Positions 54,727 to 64,000 of a DNA stretch of 64,000 bases are shown here, piece after piece. The position numbers and the translations under genes were made by a program. Numbering within the stretch: position 1 is the first letter of the stretch; each line of letters opens with the position of its first letter. The notes under the pieces were generated by a model. That model was not told the DNA's origin. It did no database searches and saw only the letters and a program-made list of their open reading frames with translations. This stretch comes from Quercus robur (lineage: Eukaryota > Streptophyta > Magnoliopsida > Fagales > Fagaceae), in the NCBI RefSeq assembly GCF_932294415.1, contig NC_065537.1, positions 2,604,001 through 2,668,000 on the forward strand. The letters are read 5' to 3'.

Positions 54727-55450
54727 AAAACCATGGCTAAATATATATAAATTCTAAAAAATTTGATAATAGACTTGTAGTTGGAGTAGAATTTAAATTT
54801 TTAAAATTTAGATGATAAAGTTTGATCTAAATTAAATTATTGTTAAATCTTGTCCCTTAGTCAAGAGTTTTGTAGCTTAATATCTTAATAAAATATTAAT
54901 TTAATAAGATACAACTTGAGAAAGAAAACCAAAAACAAAAAGCCTGGGTTCTATGGAATTTGAGTTTATAAACTTTTAGTTTGAATAGAATTTAAATTTA
55001 TTTTAAATTATTGTTAAATCATGTAACTGGGGGGAAGTGATTATTGTTAAATCTTATCCCTTAGTCAAAACGTGAGTTTTATTTTTAGAAAGAAAACTTG
55101 GGTTTTTGTATGGGATTTAAGTTTAGAAAATTTTTTATAATAGACTTTTAGTTTAAATAGAATTTAAATTTATTAAAATTTAAATTATAAAATTTTATTT
55201 AAATTAAACAGTTGTTAAATATTATCCCTTAATTGAGCAAAATATATCCTAACAAAAAATATATAATTAATTTACTAATTAATGAACGTAGCCCCTTGTC
55301 ACAATCATGAAAAGCCATGGCTGAATATATATAAGATCTAAAAATTTTGATAATAAAATTTTAGTTGGAATGGAATTTAAATTTTTAAAACTTAGACGAT
55401 AAAGCTGTATCTAAATTAAATTATTTCTCAAAAATAAATTAAATTATTAT
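54727..55450. repeat. Degenerate ~200-bp repeat, four copies
   Basis: Copies start near 54737, 54950, 55100 and 55310, each with a GATAATAGACTT.TAGTT / GATAATAAAATTTTAGTT word, then GAATTTAAATTT, then ATCTAAATTAAATTATT and often TGTTAAATCTT.TCCCTTA. They are strongly diverged and AT-rich. Confidence 0.6.
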
Positions 55451-56969
55451 CCTACGGTCTACTTTTTTATGATGTCTTTCCAGGTTCTCACTGATTAACT
55501 AGAAGACAAAGAAATAATTGAGGCGGTGACACACATATGCATAGGCATACAAATGGGCCAATGTGTGGTGAATGCTAAAAGAAAGAAAACAACACTTTCT
55601 CCACGTCTTGCGCATAATATAAAAGTTTTGAAATCTCAAATAAGATTTTCTTTTCACATCAGCATTGTAAGTCTTTTCCTTTTTCTCACTCTCTTTTTGT
55701 AAATACAGAGTTTTTGTGATTGTTATTAAATGAAGGAAAAAAAAAAAATATATCCAGTTCCTAGCTATTCAAACCCAGATATGTTCTTCTTCATGTTTAT
55801 AAATTGTAGCTGCTACAGTTCAAGAAAAAAAATTCCATATCGTTTGAAGGTTTGAGATTCACCAGCAGTAGCCACCATTCATCGATCAGTTGAAATCCAC
55901 CGCAACCAAGCCAAAATCTAAGATTGACCTCACCCCAAACCCAAAACCCAAATTACAACCCACACATCATGCTTCTCCTCAAATCTTAGACTCAAAGCAG
56001 TTGTGCTCCTCTACAAATTAAAACCCAAACCCATACAACCACCTTGTTCTCCTCCACTGTCACCACCATAACCCAAAGCTATAGCCAATCTGAATTTTAG
56101 TGTGAGAGATGAGAGAGATAGAGAGAAAACAGAGAAAGAGACAGAGAGCGGGAGAGGAGAGAGAGAGAGAGAGAGAGAGAGTGAGATATAAATTAAACCA
56201 AAGAGAGGAAATAATGGATAGAATTATAATAAATAAAAATAAAAAGCCTAAGAAAATTTGCCTAATATTTTCTTCTAGTGTGTTACAAAGACATTTTGTG
56301 ATTATTTTAGTTCTTGAGCCAAGTTTCTAAAATTTTTACAAATAGCATCTTTTGATCTTATTTTATCTTGTTTGTATGTGTTCTTTGTTTTGGAAGGAGA
56401 GAGACATAAAAAGTATGCAAAAATATCTATTTATCCCCTGTTTTTTAATAAAGGTGGTTTATGGAAAACAAACGGACCTTATCTCGGGTGGGTAAAGTCA
56501 CACTTTTTAAACCATAGGTAGACATAGTAATTTCAGGCTAGATCACAAGTTTATTATAATTACGATCAACTATACAGAAGTGATTAAGCTCAAAACTTCA
56601 CCAAGCAAATACCTTTCTTTGCTATCAAAATAACATAGATAAAATATAAGGTAACAAGTACAGTCTCTACACAAAACATCACATATCTCACACATTTTCT
56701 GTAATTCACCAATAGTAGTATAAGCAAGTTAAAAATACAGAAAGTTGAGCCAAAAATGAATAAATATACAGAAATAAATATTTTATAACTATTAGCAACA
56801 TAATTTCATAATAATTTTAACATAACCTCAAAATTATGAATTGATTCATTTTGTTAAAATACACCAACAGTTAAGGGAAAAAAAAAATCAGCAGTGTAGT
56901 TTATAAAAACCTCGAGAACTTGAGCTAAAAAATAAATCAATAAGGCATCATGGGCCTAGACCAAAATAA
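55451..56969. other. No gene seen; (GA)n microsatellite
   Basis: 56100-56182 is a GA-rich tract ending in (AG)n. 55860-56090 is CCA-rich and could be an old leader, but no coding frame follows. The frame 56109-56330 is the GA tract translated and is not a gene. Confidence 0.55.
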
Positions 56970-57643
56970 GGCCCAAATATAGTACACCAATCCAATGCCA
57001 AACCCAAATCCCATACGAGTAAATCTGTTAATGCCCTTAGAAAAGCCCATCTGCTCTTAAACAGCGTCTTCACTGTTATGTGAAGACCAAACTTAGAAGT
57101 TTTCTGTTTGAAGACTCGTTAACATGGAGAACTCTACTAGATTGCTGAAATGGAAGTCCATAGATAAAGAGCTCTCCATGAAGAATCCCAATTTACATAA
57201 GGCAAAAGCTATTAGCTGATAAACTATCACTTGTCCCCAAATCCATTTGGAAAATATTCTAATTATTTAATTATTATTCTAACACTTCCCATCACGTCAA
57301 AAATACCTACTCAAATACCATAATAAACTACCATTTGTCTGAAAAGTGTAAGGTGTTTGGAAAATATGAATATCATCATCTAACCATTATTCTAACAGTA
57401 ATGATAATAATCACAACATAAATGATAATGATAATAATAATAATCCTTACATGGCCATACCACTATTTCTCCACAATTTATGTTAGTAAAAAGAGAACAA
57501 GTTATGATTGATGCACAAGAAAAACCCATTTACAAATCTTAAGATGGAATAAATCCAAATATTGGTGGACAAGATGGTTATAAGTGCAATGACAGACATT
57601 ACCAAGCATGAGAGAAGGAGCAAGTTCTTGCAACCAAGAGACA
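56970..57643 (-). pseudogene. Decayed OCT transporter relic
   Basis: Four collinear fragments match OCT genes read on the minus strand. 56980-57075 (ACCAATCCAATGCCAAACCC, AAGCCCATCTGCTCTTAAA) corresponds to the TM6-7 loop and TM7. 57140-57215 (GCTGAAATGGAAGTCCATAG, CTCTCCATGAAGAA) matches the TM5-6 segment. 57483-57570 (ACAAGTTATGATTGATGCAC) matches TM4. 57575-57640 (CAAGCATGAGAGAAGGAGCA) matches the TM3 region. The order is conserved with frameshifts and AT-rich insertions between pieces. The GGAAGTCCA detail is shared with OCT-d. Homology ends where the double-stranded-RNA-binding array begins. Confidence 0.8.
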
Positions 57644-57645
57644 AA

Positions 57646-57790
57646 ATTGTTGTCCTTAACCTTAGTGCATTTGATGGTACTCACTCATAGTTCGATATAT
57701 TGGCTACATAATGGATGATAATGGTGTGTAAACCAGTAGAAGGTTCATGTACATCGAAGGGGGGTCTGGATGGCCAAAACAAATTTCATC
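57646..57790 (-). pseudogene. dsRBD exon, partial (unit 0)
   Basis: Only the first half of the domain exon is present (TTCATGTACATCG to AATTGTTGTCCTTAACC on the plus strand), fused directly to the OCT relic. The helix-2 half is missing. Confidence 0.7.
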
Positions 57791-58158
57791 CACACAAGTT
57801 TTAAAGAAAACTTCTCCACAACAGCTAGCAAAACAAATTCAAGATAAATATTACTTATATTATAGATGACCAAGAAGCCACATACATATTAAAATGACAA
57901 ACAAATTGTTTAAACATGAGTCAACAATGAGAAAGCACGTTGCAACTTACATATTTGCATTCTAAAGACATAAAGTCACCAAATCTTTATTATAATAGAA
58001 ATAAAAAGATCAGCTTCACAGACGAAGATAATCTTTCACACATACAAGCATCTTTCAACCTCACATTTTAGGCTTCTTTCAACCTAAAAGATAATAATCT
58101 CCTATCCTTTGCAAAAAGATAAAATATATTACAAGTTTACAATCATGATGTAACAAAC

Positions 58159-58440
58159 CTCATAAACGAGAGGGCATCCTTCATCCCTTATTCTCTTTGA
58201 TACGTGTTCCAGTGCAACTTTAGCAACATCTTGTTTATCTACATTTTTTTGTAAAAAAGTGTATGAATGGGTATAGGTCATCCCATCCACTTCAATTGTT
58301 GACCTCAACCTTAGTGCATTCGATGGTCCCTCACTTATAGTTCGATATATTGGCTGCGGAATGAATAACCTTGGTTTGTAGACCTATAAAAGGTTCTTGT
58401 ACATCGAGGGGGGTCTAGATAGCCAAAACAAATTTCATCC
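58159..58440 (-). pseudogene. dsRBD exon (unit 1)
   Basis: Reads MYKNLL, then a stop, then VYKPRLFIPQPIYRTISEG and DVAKVALEHVSKRIRDEGCP. The domain is recognisable, but the stop in helix 1 breaks it. The donor-like GAG|GTTTGT is intact. Confidence 0.7.
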
Positions 58441-58810
58441 AGACAAATTCTAGAGAATAGTTCTCCACAAAAGCTAGCAAAACAAATTCAAGCTAAATAT
58501 TGCATTATAGATGACCATGAAACCACATACATATTAAAATGACAAACAAATGGGTTAAACATGAGTCAACAATGAGAAAGCACTTTGCAACCTACATATT
58601 TACGTTCTAAAGACTTAAAGTTACCAAATATTTATTGTAATAGAAATGAAAAAATCAACTTCACAAATAAAGATAATCTTTCACACATACAAGCATCTTT
58701 CAACAAAACAATCTAGACTTCTTTCAACTTAAAAAAAGATAATCTCCTATCCTTTGCAAATTGCAAAAAGATAAAATATATTACAAGTTTACGATCATGA
58801 TGTAACAAAC

Positions 58811-59098
58811 CTCATAAACGAGAGGACATCTTTCATCCCATATCCTTTTTGATATGTGTTCCATTACAACTTTAACAACGTCTTGTTCAACTGCTTTTTT
58901 TTTTTGTAATAAAGTGTTTGGAGAGGTATAGGTTGCTCCATCCACTACCACTGTTGACATAAACCGTAGTGCATTCGATGGTCCCTCACTCATAGTTCGA
59001 TATATTAACTGCAGAATGGATGACCTCGGTGTGTAGACTAGTAGAAGCTTCTTGTACAAGGAGGGGGGGTCTAGACGGCCAAAACAAATTTCATCCAC
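58811..59098 (-). CDS. dsRBD exon (unit 2), frame intact
   Basis: The minus-strand frame from ATG at 59096-59098 runs uninterrupted through a full double-stranded-RNA-binding fold: helix 1 LYKKLLLVYTPRSS, strands IYRTMSEGPSNALRFMSTVV and ATYTSPNTL, then helix 2 QKKKAVEQDVVKVVMEHISK. The sequence then reads DERCPLVYE followed by GTTTGT, a plausible splice donor. The pattern fits the first dsRBD of DRB4-like proteins, where SKKIKDEG.PLI precedes the second domain. The frame runs on to 58781 if not spliced. No downstream DRB exon lies to the left. Whether this is expressed is unknown. Confidence 0.6.
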
Positions 59099-59474
59099 AC
59101 AAGTTTTAGAGAATAGTTCTCCACAAAAGCTAGCAAAATAAATTCAAGCTAAATATTACTTATATTATAGATGACCATGAAACTAGGTACATATTAAAAT
59201 GACAAACAAATGTGTTAAACATGAGTCAACAATAGGAAAGCACTTGCAACATACATATTTATGTTCTAAATACTTAAAGTCACTAAATCTTTATTGTAAT
59301 AGAATTGAAAAGATCAGCTTCACAGATAAAGATAATCTTTCGCATATAAAAGCATCTTTCAGCCTTACAATCTAGGCTTCTTTCAACCTGAAAAAAAGAT
59401 AATCTCCTAACTTTTGGAAAAAGATAATTTCCAATCCTTTGCAAAAAGATAAAATATATTACAAGTTTACAATA

Positions 59475-59745
59475 GAAAATTTTTCATCTAATATTCTTTT
59501 TGATACGTGTTCCATTGCAACTTTGGCAACGTCTTATTCGATTACTTTTTTTGTAAAAAAATGTTTGGAGAGATATCGGTCGCTACATCCACTTCCACTA
59601 TTGACCTAAACCTTAGTGCATTTGATAGTCCCTCACTTATAGTTTGATATATAGGCTGTGGAATGAATGACCTTGGTGTGTAAACCGATAAAAGGTTCTT
59701 GTACATTGAGGGGGGGTCTGGACGGCCAAAACAAATTTCATCCAC
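59475..59745 (-). pseudogene. dsRBD exon (unit 3), 3' end altered
   Basis: The first half is open (PPSMYKNLLSVYTPRSFIPQ, SNALRFRSIVEVDVATDISP). The QKK region then ends in a stop before helix 2, and the exon end with the donor is deleted relative to other units. Confidence 0.65.
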
Positions 59746-60147
59746 ACAAGTTTTAGAGAAAAATTCTCCATAACAGCTAGCAAAACAAACTCAAGCTAAA
59801 TATTGTTTATATTATAAATAACCATAAACCCACATACATATTAAAATGACAAACAAATGGGTTAAACATTAGTCAACAAAGAAAAAGCATTTTGCAGCTT
59901 ACATATTTACGTTCTATAGACTTAAAGTCACCAAATTTTTATAGTAATAGAAATGAAAATATCAGTTTCACGAATAAAGATAATCTTTCATATATACAAG
60001 CATCTTTCACATATACAAGCATCTTTCAACCTCACAATCTAGGCCTCTTTCAACATAAAAATAAAAAAAAAAATAAAAAAAAATAATCTCATATCATTTG
60101 CAAAAAGATAAAATATATTACAACTTTACAATCACGATGTAACAAAC

Positions 60148-60438
60148 CTCATAAACGGGAGGACATCCTTCATCCCTTGTCCTCCTTGATACGTGTTCCA
60201 ATGCAACTTTGGCAACGTCTTGTTTGGCTGCTTTTTTTTTTTTTTTAATAAAAAAGTGTTTAGAGAGGTATAGGTCGCTCCATCCACTTCCACTATTAAC
60301 CTAAACCTTAGTGCGTTAGATGGTCCCTTACTCATAGTTTCATATATTGACTATGGAATGGATGACCTTGGTGTGTAGACCAATAGAAGCTTCTTGTACA
60401 TTGAGGGAGGGTTAGGACGGCCAAAACAAATTTCATCC
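60148..60438 (-). pseudogene. dsRBD exon (unit 4)
   Basis: Strands 1-3 are readable (SKGPSNALRFRLIVEVDGAT, YTSLNTF), then a 16-base T tract (plus strand, 60231-60246) shifts the frame before helix 2, which is read as NKTLPKLHWNTYQ instead of EQDVAKVALEHIS. A stop also lies upstream of MSKG. Confidence 0.65.
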
Positions 60439-60802
60439 ACACAAGTTTTAGAAAATACTTCTCCACAACAGCTAGCAAAACAAATTCAAACTAAATATTG
60501 TTCATATTATAGATGACCATGAAACCACATACTTATTAAAAAGACAAACAAATGGGTTGAACATGAGTTAACGAGAAAGCACTTTGCAACCTACATATTT
60601 ACGTTCTAAAGACTTAAAGTCACCAAATCATTATTGTAATAGAAATGAAAAGATCAGCTTCACAGATAAAAATAATCTTCCACACATACAAGCATCTTTT
60701 AGCCTCACAATCTAGGCTTCTTTCAACCTAAAAAATAATAATCTCCTATCCTTTGCAAAATGATAAAATAAATTACAACTTTACAATCATGATGTAACAA
60801 AC

Positions 60803-61115
60803 CTCATAAATTAGAGGGTATTTTTCATCCCTTATCCTCTTTGATATGTGTTCCAGTGCAACTTTGGCAACATCATGTTTTGGTTTTTTTTTTCTTTTTT
60901 TTTCTTTTTTTTTTTTTTTTGTTTGTAAAAAACTGTTTGGAGATGCATAGGTCCCACCATCCACTTCAATTGTTAACCTAAACCTCAGTGCATTCGATGG
61001 TTCCTCACTCATAGTTCAATATATTGGTTGCAGAATGGATGACCTCGGTGTGTAGAGCAGTAGAAGCTTCTTGTACATGGAGGGGAGGTCTAGATGGCCA
61101 AAACAAATTCCATCC
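60803..61115 (-). pseudogene. dsRBD exon (unit 5)
   Basis: Helix 2 is in frame with strands 1-3 (EEPSNALRFRLTIEVDGGTY, HDVAKVALEHISKRIRDEKY), but a Lys-rich insert of about 13 residues from a T/C tract lies between them, and a stop precedes MSEE in the helix 1 part. Confidence 0.65.
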
Positions 61116-61304
61116 ACACAAGTTTTAGAGAATAGTTCTCCAAAAAACGTAGCAAAACAAATTCAAGCTAAAGATTGCTTATATTATAAATGACCATGAA
61201 GCCACGTACATGTTAAAATGACAACCAAATGGGTTAAACATGAGTCAACAATGGGATAATCTCCTATCCTTTGCAAAAAGATAAAACATATTACAAGTTT
61301 ACAA

Positions 61305-61609
61305 GAGGGCATTTTTCATCCCTTATCCTCACAAACGAGAGGACATTTTTCATTCCATATCCTCTTCGATTCGTGTTTCATTGCAACTTTGGCAACGTCT
61401 TGTTCAACAGTTTTTTTTGTAAAAAAGTGTTTAGAGAGGTATAGGTTGTTCCATCCACTTCAATTGTCGACCTCAAACGTAATGCGTTCGATGGTCCATC
61501 ACTCATAGTTCAATATATTGACTGCGAAATGAATGACCTTGATGTGTAGACCAATAAAAGGTTCTTGTACATTGAGGGGGGGTCTGGATGGCCTAAACAA
61601 ATTTCATCC
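61305..61609 (-). pseudogene. dsRBD exon (unit 6), rearranged 3' end
   Basis: The domain words are present, but the 3' end of the exon is partly doubled (GAGGGCATTTTTCATCCCTT and then GAGAGGACATTTTTCATTCC), and the spacer to its left (61260-61300) is shorter than in other units, so a local rearrangement occurred here. Confidence 0.6.
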
Positions 61610-61979
61610 ACACAAGTTCTAGAGAATACTTCTCCATGAAATCTAGCAAAACAAATTCAAGCTAAATATTGCTTATATTATAGATGACCATGTAGTCACA
61701 TACATATTAAAATGACAAACAAATGGGTTAAATATGAGTCAACTATGAGAAAGTACTTTGCAACTAACATTTTTACGTTCTAAGGATTTAAAGTCACCAA
61801 ATCTTTATTGTAATAGAAATGAAAAGATTAGTTTTACAGATAAAGATAATTTTTCACACATACAAGCATCTTTCCGCCTCATAATCTAGGCTTCTTTCAA
61901 CCTAAAAAAAAAATAATAATCACCTGTTATTTGCAAAAAGATAAATATATTACAACTTTACAATCATGATGTAACAAAC

Positions 61980-62057
61980 CTTATAAATGAGAGGACATCC
62001 TTCATTATTTGTCATCTTTGATACGTGTTCCAATGCAACTTTAGCAACGTCTTGTTC

Positions 62058-62093
<36 letters not shown>

Positions 62094-62284
62094 GTAAAAA
62101 ATTGTTTGGAGAAGTATAAGTCGCTCCATCCACTTCAATTGTTGACCTCAAACTTAGTGCGTTCGATGGTCCCTCAATCGTAATTTGTTATATTCGCTGC
62201 AGAATGGATGACCTTGGTGTGTAGACCAGTAGAAAATTCTTGTACACCGAGGGGGGGTCTAGATGGCCAAAACAAATTTCATCC
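61980..62284 (-). pseudogene. dsRBD exon (unit 7) with T32 tract
   Basis: Helix 2 reads VEQDVAKVALEHVSK, but a run of 32 T (62061-62092) inserts a Lys stretch and changes frame relative to strands 1-3. Confidence 0.65.
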
Positions 62285-62654
62285 ATATAAGTTCTAGGGA
62301 ATACTTTTCCACAAAAGCTAGCAAAACAAATTCAAACTAAATATTGCTTATATTATAGATAACCATGAAGTCATATACATATTAAAATGACAAACAAATG
62401 GGTTAAACAAGAGTCAACAATGAGAAAGTATATTGCAACATACATATTTACGTTCTAAAGATTTAAAGCCACCAAATCTTTATTGTAATAGAAATGAAAA
62501 TATCAGCTTTATAGATAAAAGATAATCTTTCACACATACAAACATCTTTTAGCCTCACAATCTAAAAACTTCTTTCAACCTAAAAAATAATAATCTCCTG
62601 TAATTTGCAAAAAGATAAAATATATTACAACATTACAATCATGATGTAACAAAC

Positions 62655-62976
62655 CTCATAAATGAGAGGACATCCTTCATCCCTTGTCCTCTTTGATACA
62701 CGTTCCAATGCAACTTTACCAACGTCTTGTTCGACTGCTTTTTTTTTTTTTCTTTTTTCTTTTTTTTTTTGGGTAAAAAAGTGTTTGGAGAGGTATAGGT
62801 CGCTCCATCCACTTCAATTGTTGACCTAAAACTTAGTGCGTTCAATAGTCCCTCACTCATAATTCGATATATTGGCAGTGGAATGGATGACCTAGGTGTG
62901 TAGACCAATAGAAGGTTCTTGTATATCGAGAGGGGGGGGGGGGGGGGGTTCTAGATGGCCAAAACAAATTCCATCC
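62655..62976 (-). pseudogene. dsRBD exon (unit 8)
   Basis: Helix 1 and strands are open (IYKNLLLVYTPRSSIPLPIY, LNALSFRSTIEVDGATYTSP), with the start ATG changed to ATA. A T/C tract at 62739-62770 shifts helix 2 out of frame. A G-run of about 17 (62932-62948) precedes the start. Confidence 0.65.
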
Positions 62977-63359
62977 ACACAAAGTTCTAGAAAATATTTC
63001 TTCATAAAAGCTAGCAAAACAAATTCAAACTAAATATTAGTTATATTATAGATGACCATGAAGCCACAAACAAATTAAAATGACAAACAAATGGGTTAAA
63101 CAAGAGTCAACAAAGAGAAAATACTTTGCAGCTTACATATTTACATTCTATGGACTTAAAGTCACCAAATCTTTATTGTAATAGAAATGAAAAGATCTAC
63201 TTCACAGACAAAGATAATCCTTCACACATACAAGTCTCTTTTAGCCTCACAATCTAAGCTTTTTTCAACCTAAAATAAAAAAATAAAAAAATAAAAAATC
63301 TTTTGTCATTTGCGAAAAGATAAAATATATTACAAATTTACAATCATAATTTATCAAAC

Positions 63360-63641
63360 CTCATAAATGAGAGGAGATCCTTCATCCCTTGTCCTTTTTA
63401 ATATGTGTTCCAATGCAACTTTGGCAACGTCTTGTTCGGCTAGTTTTTTTTGTAAAAAAGTGTTTGGAGAAGTATAGGTCGCTACATCCACTTCAATTGT
63501 TGACCTCAAACATAGTGCGTTCGATGGTCCCTCACCCATAGTTTGATATATTGGTTGCGAAATGGATGATCTTGATATGTAAACCAATAGAAGGTTCTTA
63601 TACATCGACGGGGGGTTTGGACGGCCAAAACAAATTCCATC
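63360..63641 (-). CDS. dsRBD exon (unit 9), frame intact
   Basis: This is the cleanest unit: MYKNLLLVYISRSSISQPIY, EGPSNALCLRSTIEVDVATY, TSPNTFLQKKLAEQDVAKVA, LEHILKRTRDEG and SPLIYE, without stop or Lys insert. The QKK.AEQDVAKVALE helix 2 is close to the dsRBD consensus. The exon ends at GAG|GTTTGA on the minus strand, so the donor is one base weaker than in the other units. It may be the closest here to the founder exon. Confidence 0.6.
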
Positions 63642-64000
63642 TACACATGTTCTAGAGAATACTTCTCCACAAAAGCTACCAAAATAAATTCAAGCTAAAT
63701 ATTACTTATATTATAGATGACCGTGAAGCCACATACATATTAAAATGACAAACAAATGGGTTAAACATGAGTCAACTATGAGAAAGTAATTTATAACTTA
63801 CATATTTACGTTCTAAAGATTTAAAGTCACCAAATCTTTATTATAATAGAAATGAAATGATCAACTTTGTAGATAAAGATAATCTTTCACACATACAAGC
63901 ATCTTTCAACATCACAATCTAGGCTTCTTTCAACCTAAAATAATAATAATTTTCTGTCATTTGCAAAAAGATAAAATATATTACAACTTTACAATCAAGA

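Larger units (their letters stand above)
57644..64000 (-). repeat. Tandem array of a ~650-bp unit carrying a dsRNA-binding-domain exon
   Basis: Nine full units (units 1-9), a partial unit at the left edge (57646-57790) and the start of another at the right edge. The equivalent point ATGATGTAACAAACCTCAT, or a variant, recurs at about 58145, 58795, 60134, 60789, 61966, 62640 and 63346; the units at about 59475 and 61300 lack it. Spacing is about 650-700. Each unit consists of one minus-strand exon of about 285 bases and about 350 bases of spacer with ATGACAAACAAATGGGTTAA and CACACATACAAGCATCTTT words. The array continues past the window. Confidence 0.9.

Noticed and set aside
56109..56330. 73-codon Arg/Glu-rich frame
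   Set aside because: Translation of a (GA)n microsatellite.

Overview
The window looks like nuclear DNA of a woody eudicot. It is AT-rich and gene-poor, its protein genes are separated by LTR retrotransposons and MITEs, and those elements carry plant-type signals such as tRNA-Met primer sites, an LTR with a TACGTGGTTCGG core and plant mobile domains. The transposon and LTR types resemble what I know from oak and chestnut relatives (Fagaceae), but that placement is a guess.

The only intact host genes are four intronless organic cation/carnitine transporter (OCT) genes of the major facilitator superfamily, all on the minus strand: OCT-a (13604-15154), OCT-b (16491-18038), OCT-b' (31147-32691) and OCT-d (50372-51919). 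A 5' fragment of a fifth (29394-29786) and a heavily decayed sixth (about 56970-57643) complete a tandem OCT cluster. The cluster grew by segmental duplication. The block 14.8-19.6 kb is repeated at 29.4-34.2 kb. An older duplication links the order 4.9-6.5 / 13.1-13.6 / OCT-a with 52.6-53.0 / 54.2-54.4 / OCT relic. A third pair, 26.93-29.37 kb and 40.54-43.52 kb, is non-coding and carries a TRIM retrotransposon in both copies.

Layout. 1-13 kb: gene-poor, with MITEs (AATGYTA type, Tourist, a 193-bp element, a hAT type with 8-bp TSD), a CACTA terminus, an LTR remnant pair, one RPL34 exon and a broken ATL RING-H2 gene. 13-20 kb: OCT-a and OCT-b. 20.2-26.9 kb: composite retroelement, made of a gypsy-like LTR plus gag without pol, a SINE, an antisense plant-mobile-domain pseudogene fused to a copia gag, and a copia LTR. 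27-34 kb: block B, OCT-a' fragment and OCT-b'. 34.1-38.8 kb: six tandem copies of a ~790-bp unit. 40-43.5 kb: block B' with a Harbinger-like element, a TRIM and a MULE-type MITE. 44-50 kb: copia integrase fragment and a gag-only copia element. 50-52 kb: OCT-d. 53-57 kb: MITEs and repeats. 57.6-64 kb: a tandem array (nine full units and two partial) of a ~650-bp unit, each carrying one minus-strand exon for a DRB4-like double-stranded-RNA-binding domain. The array runs off the right edge and is the most unusual feature here.

All assignments come from reading the sequence and from recalled family knowledge. No search or alignment was run, and repeat boundaries may be off by a few bases unless a target-site duplication is given.
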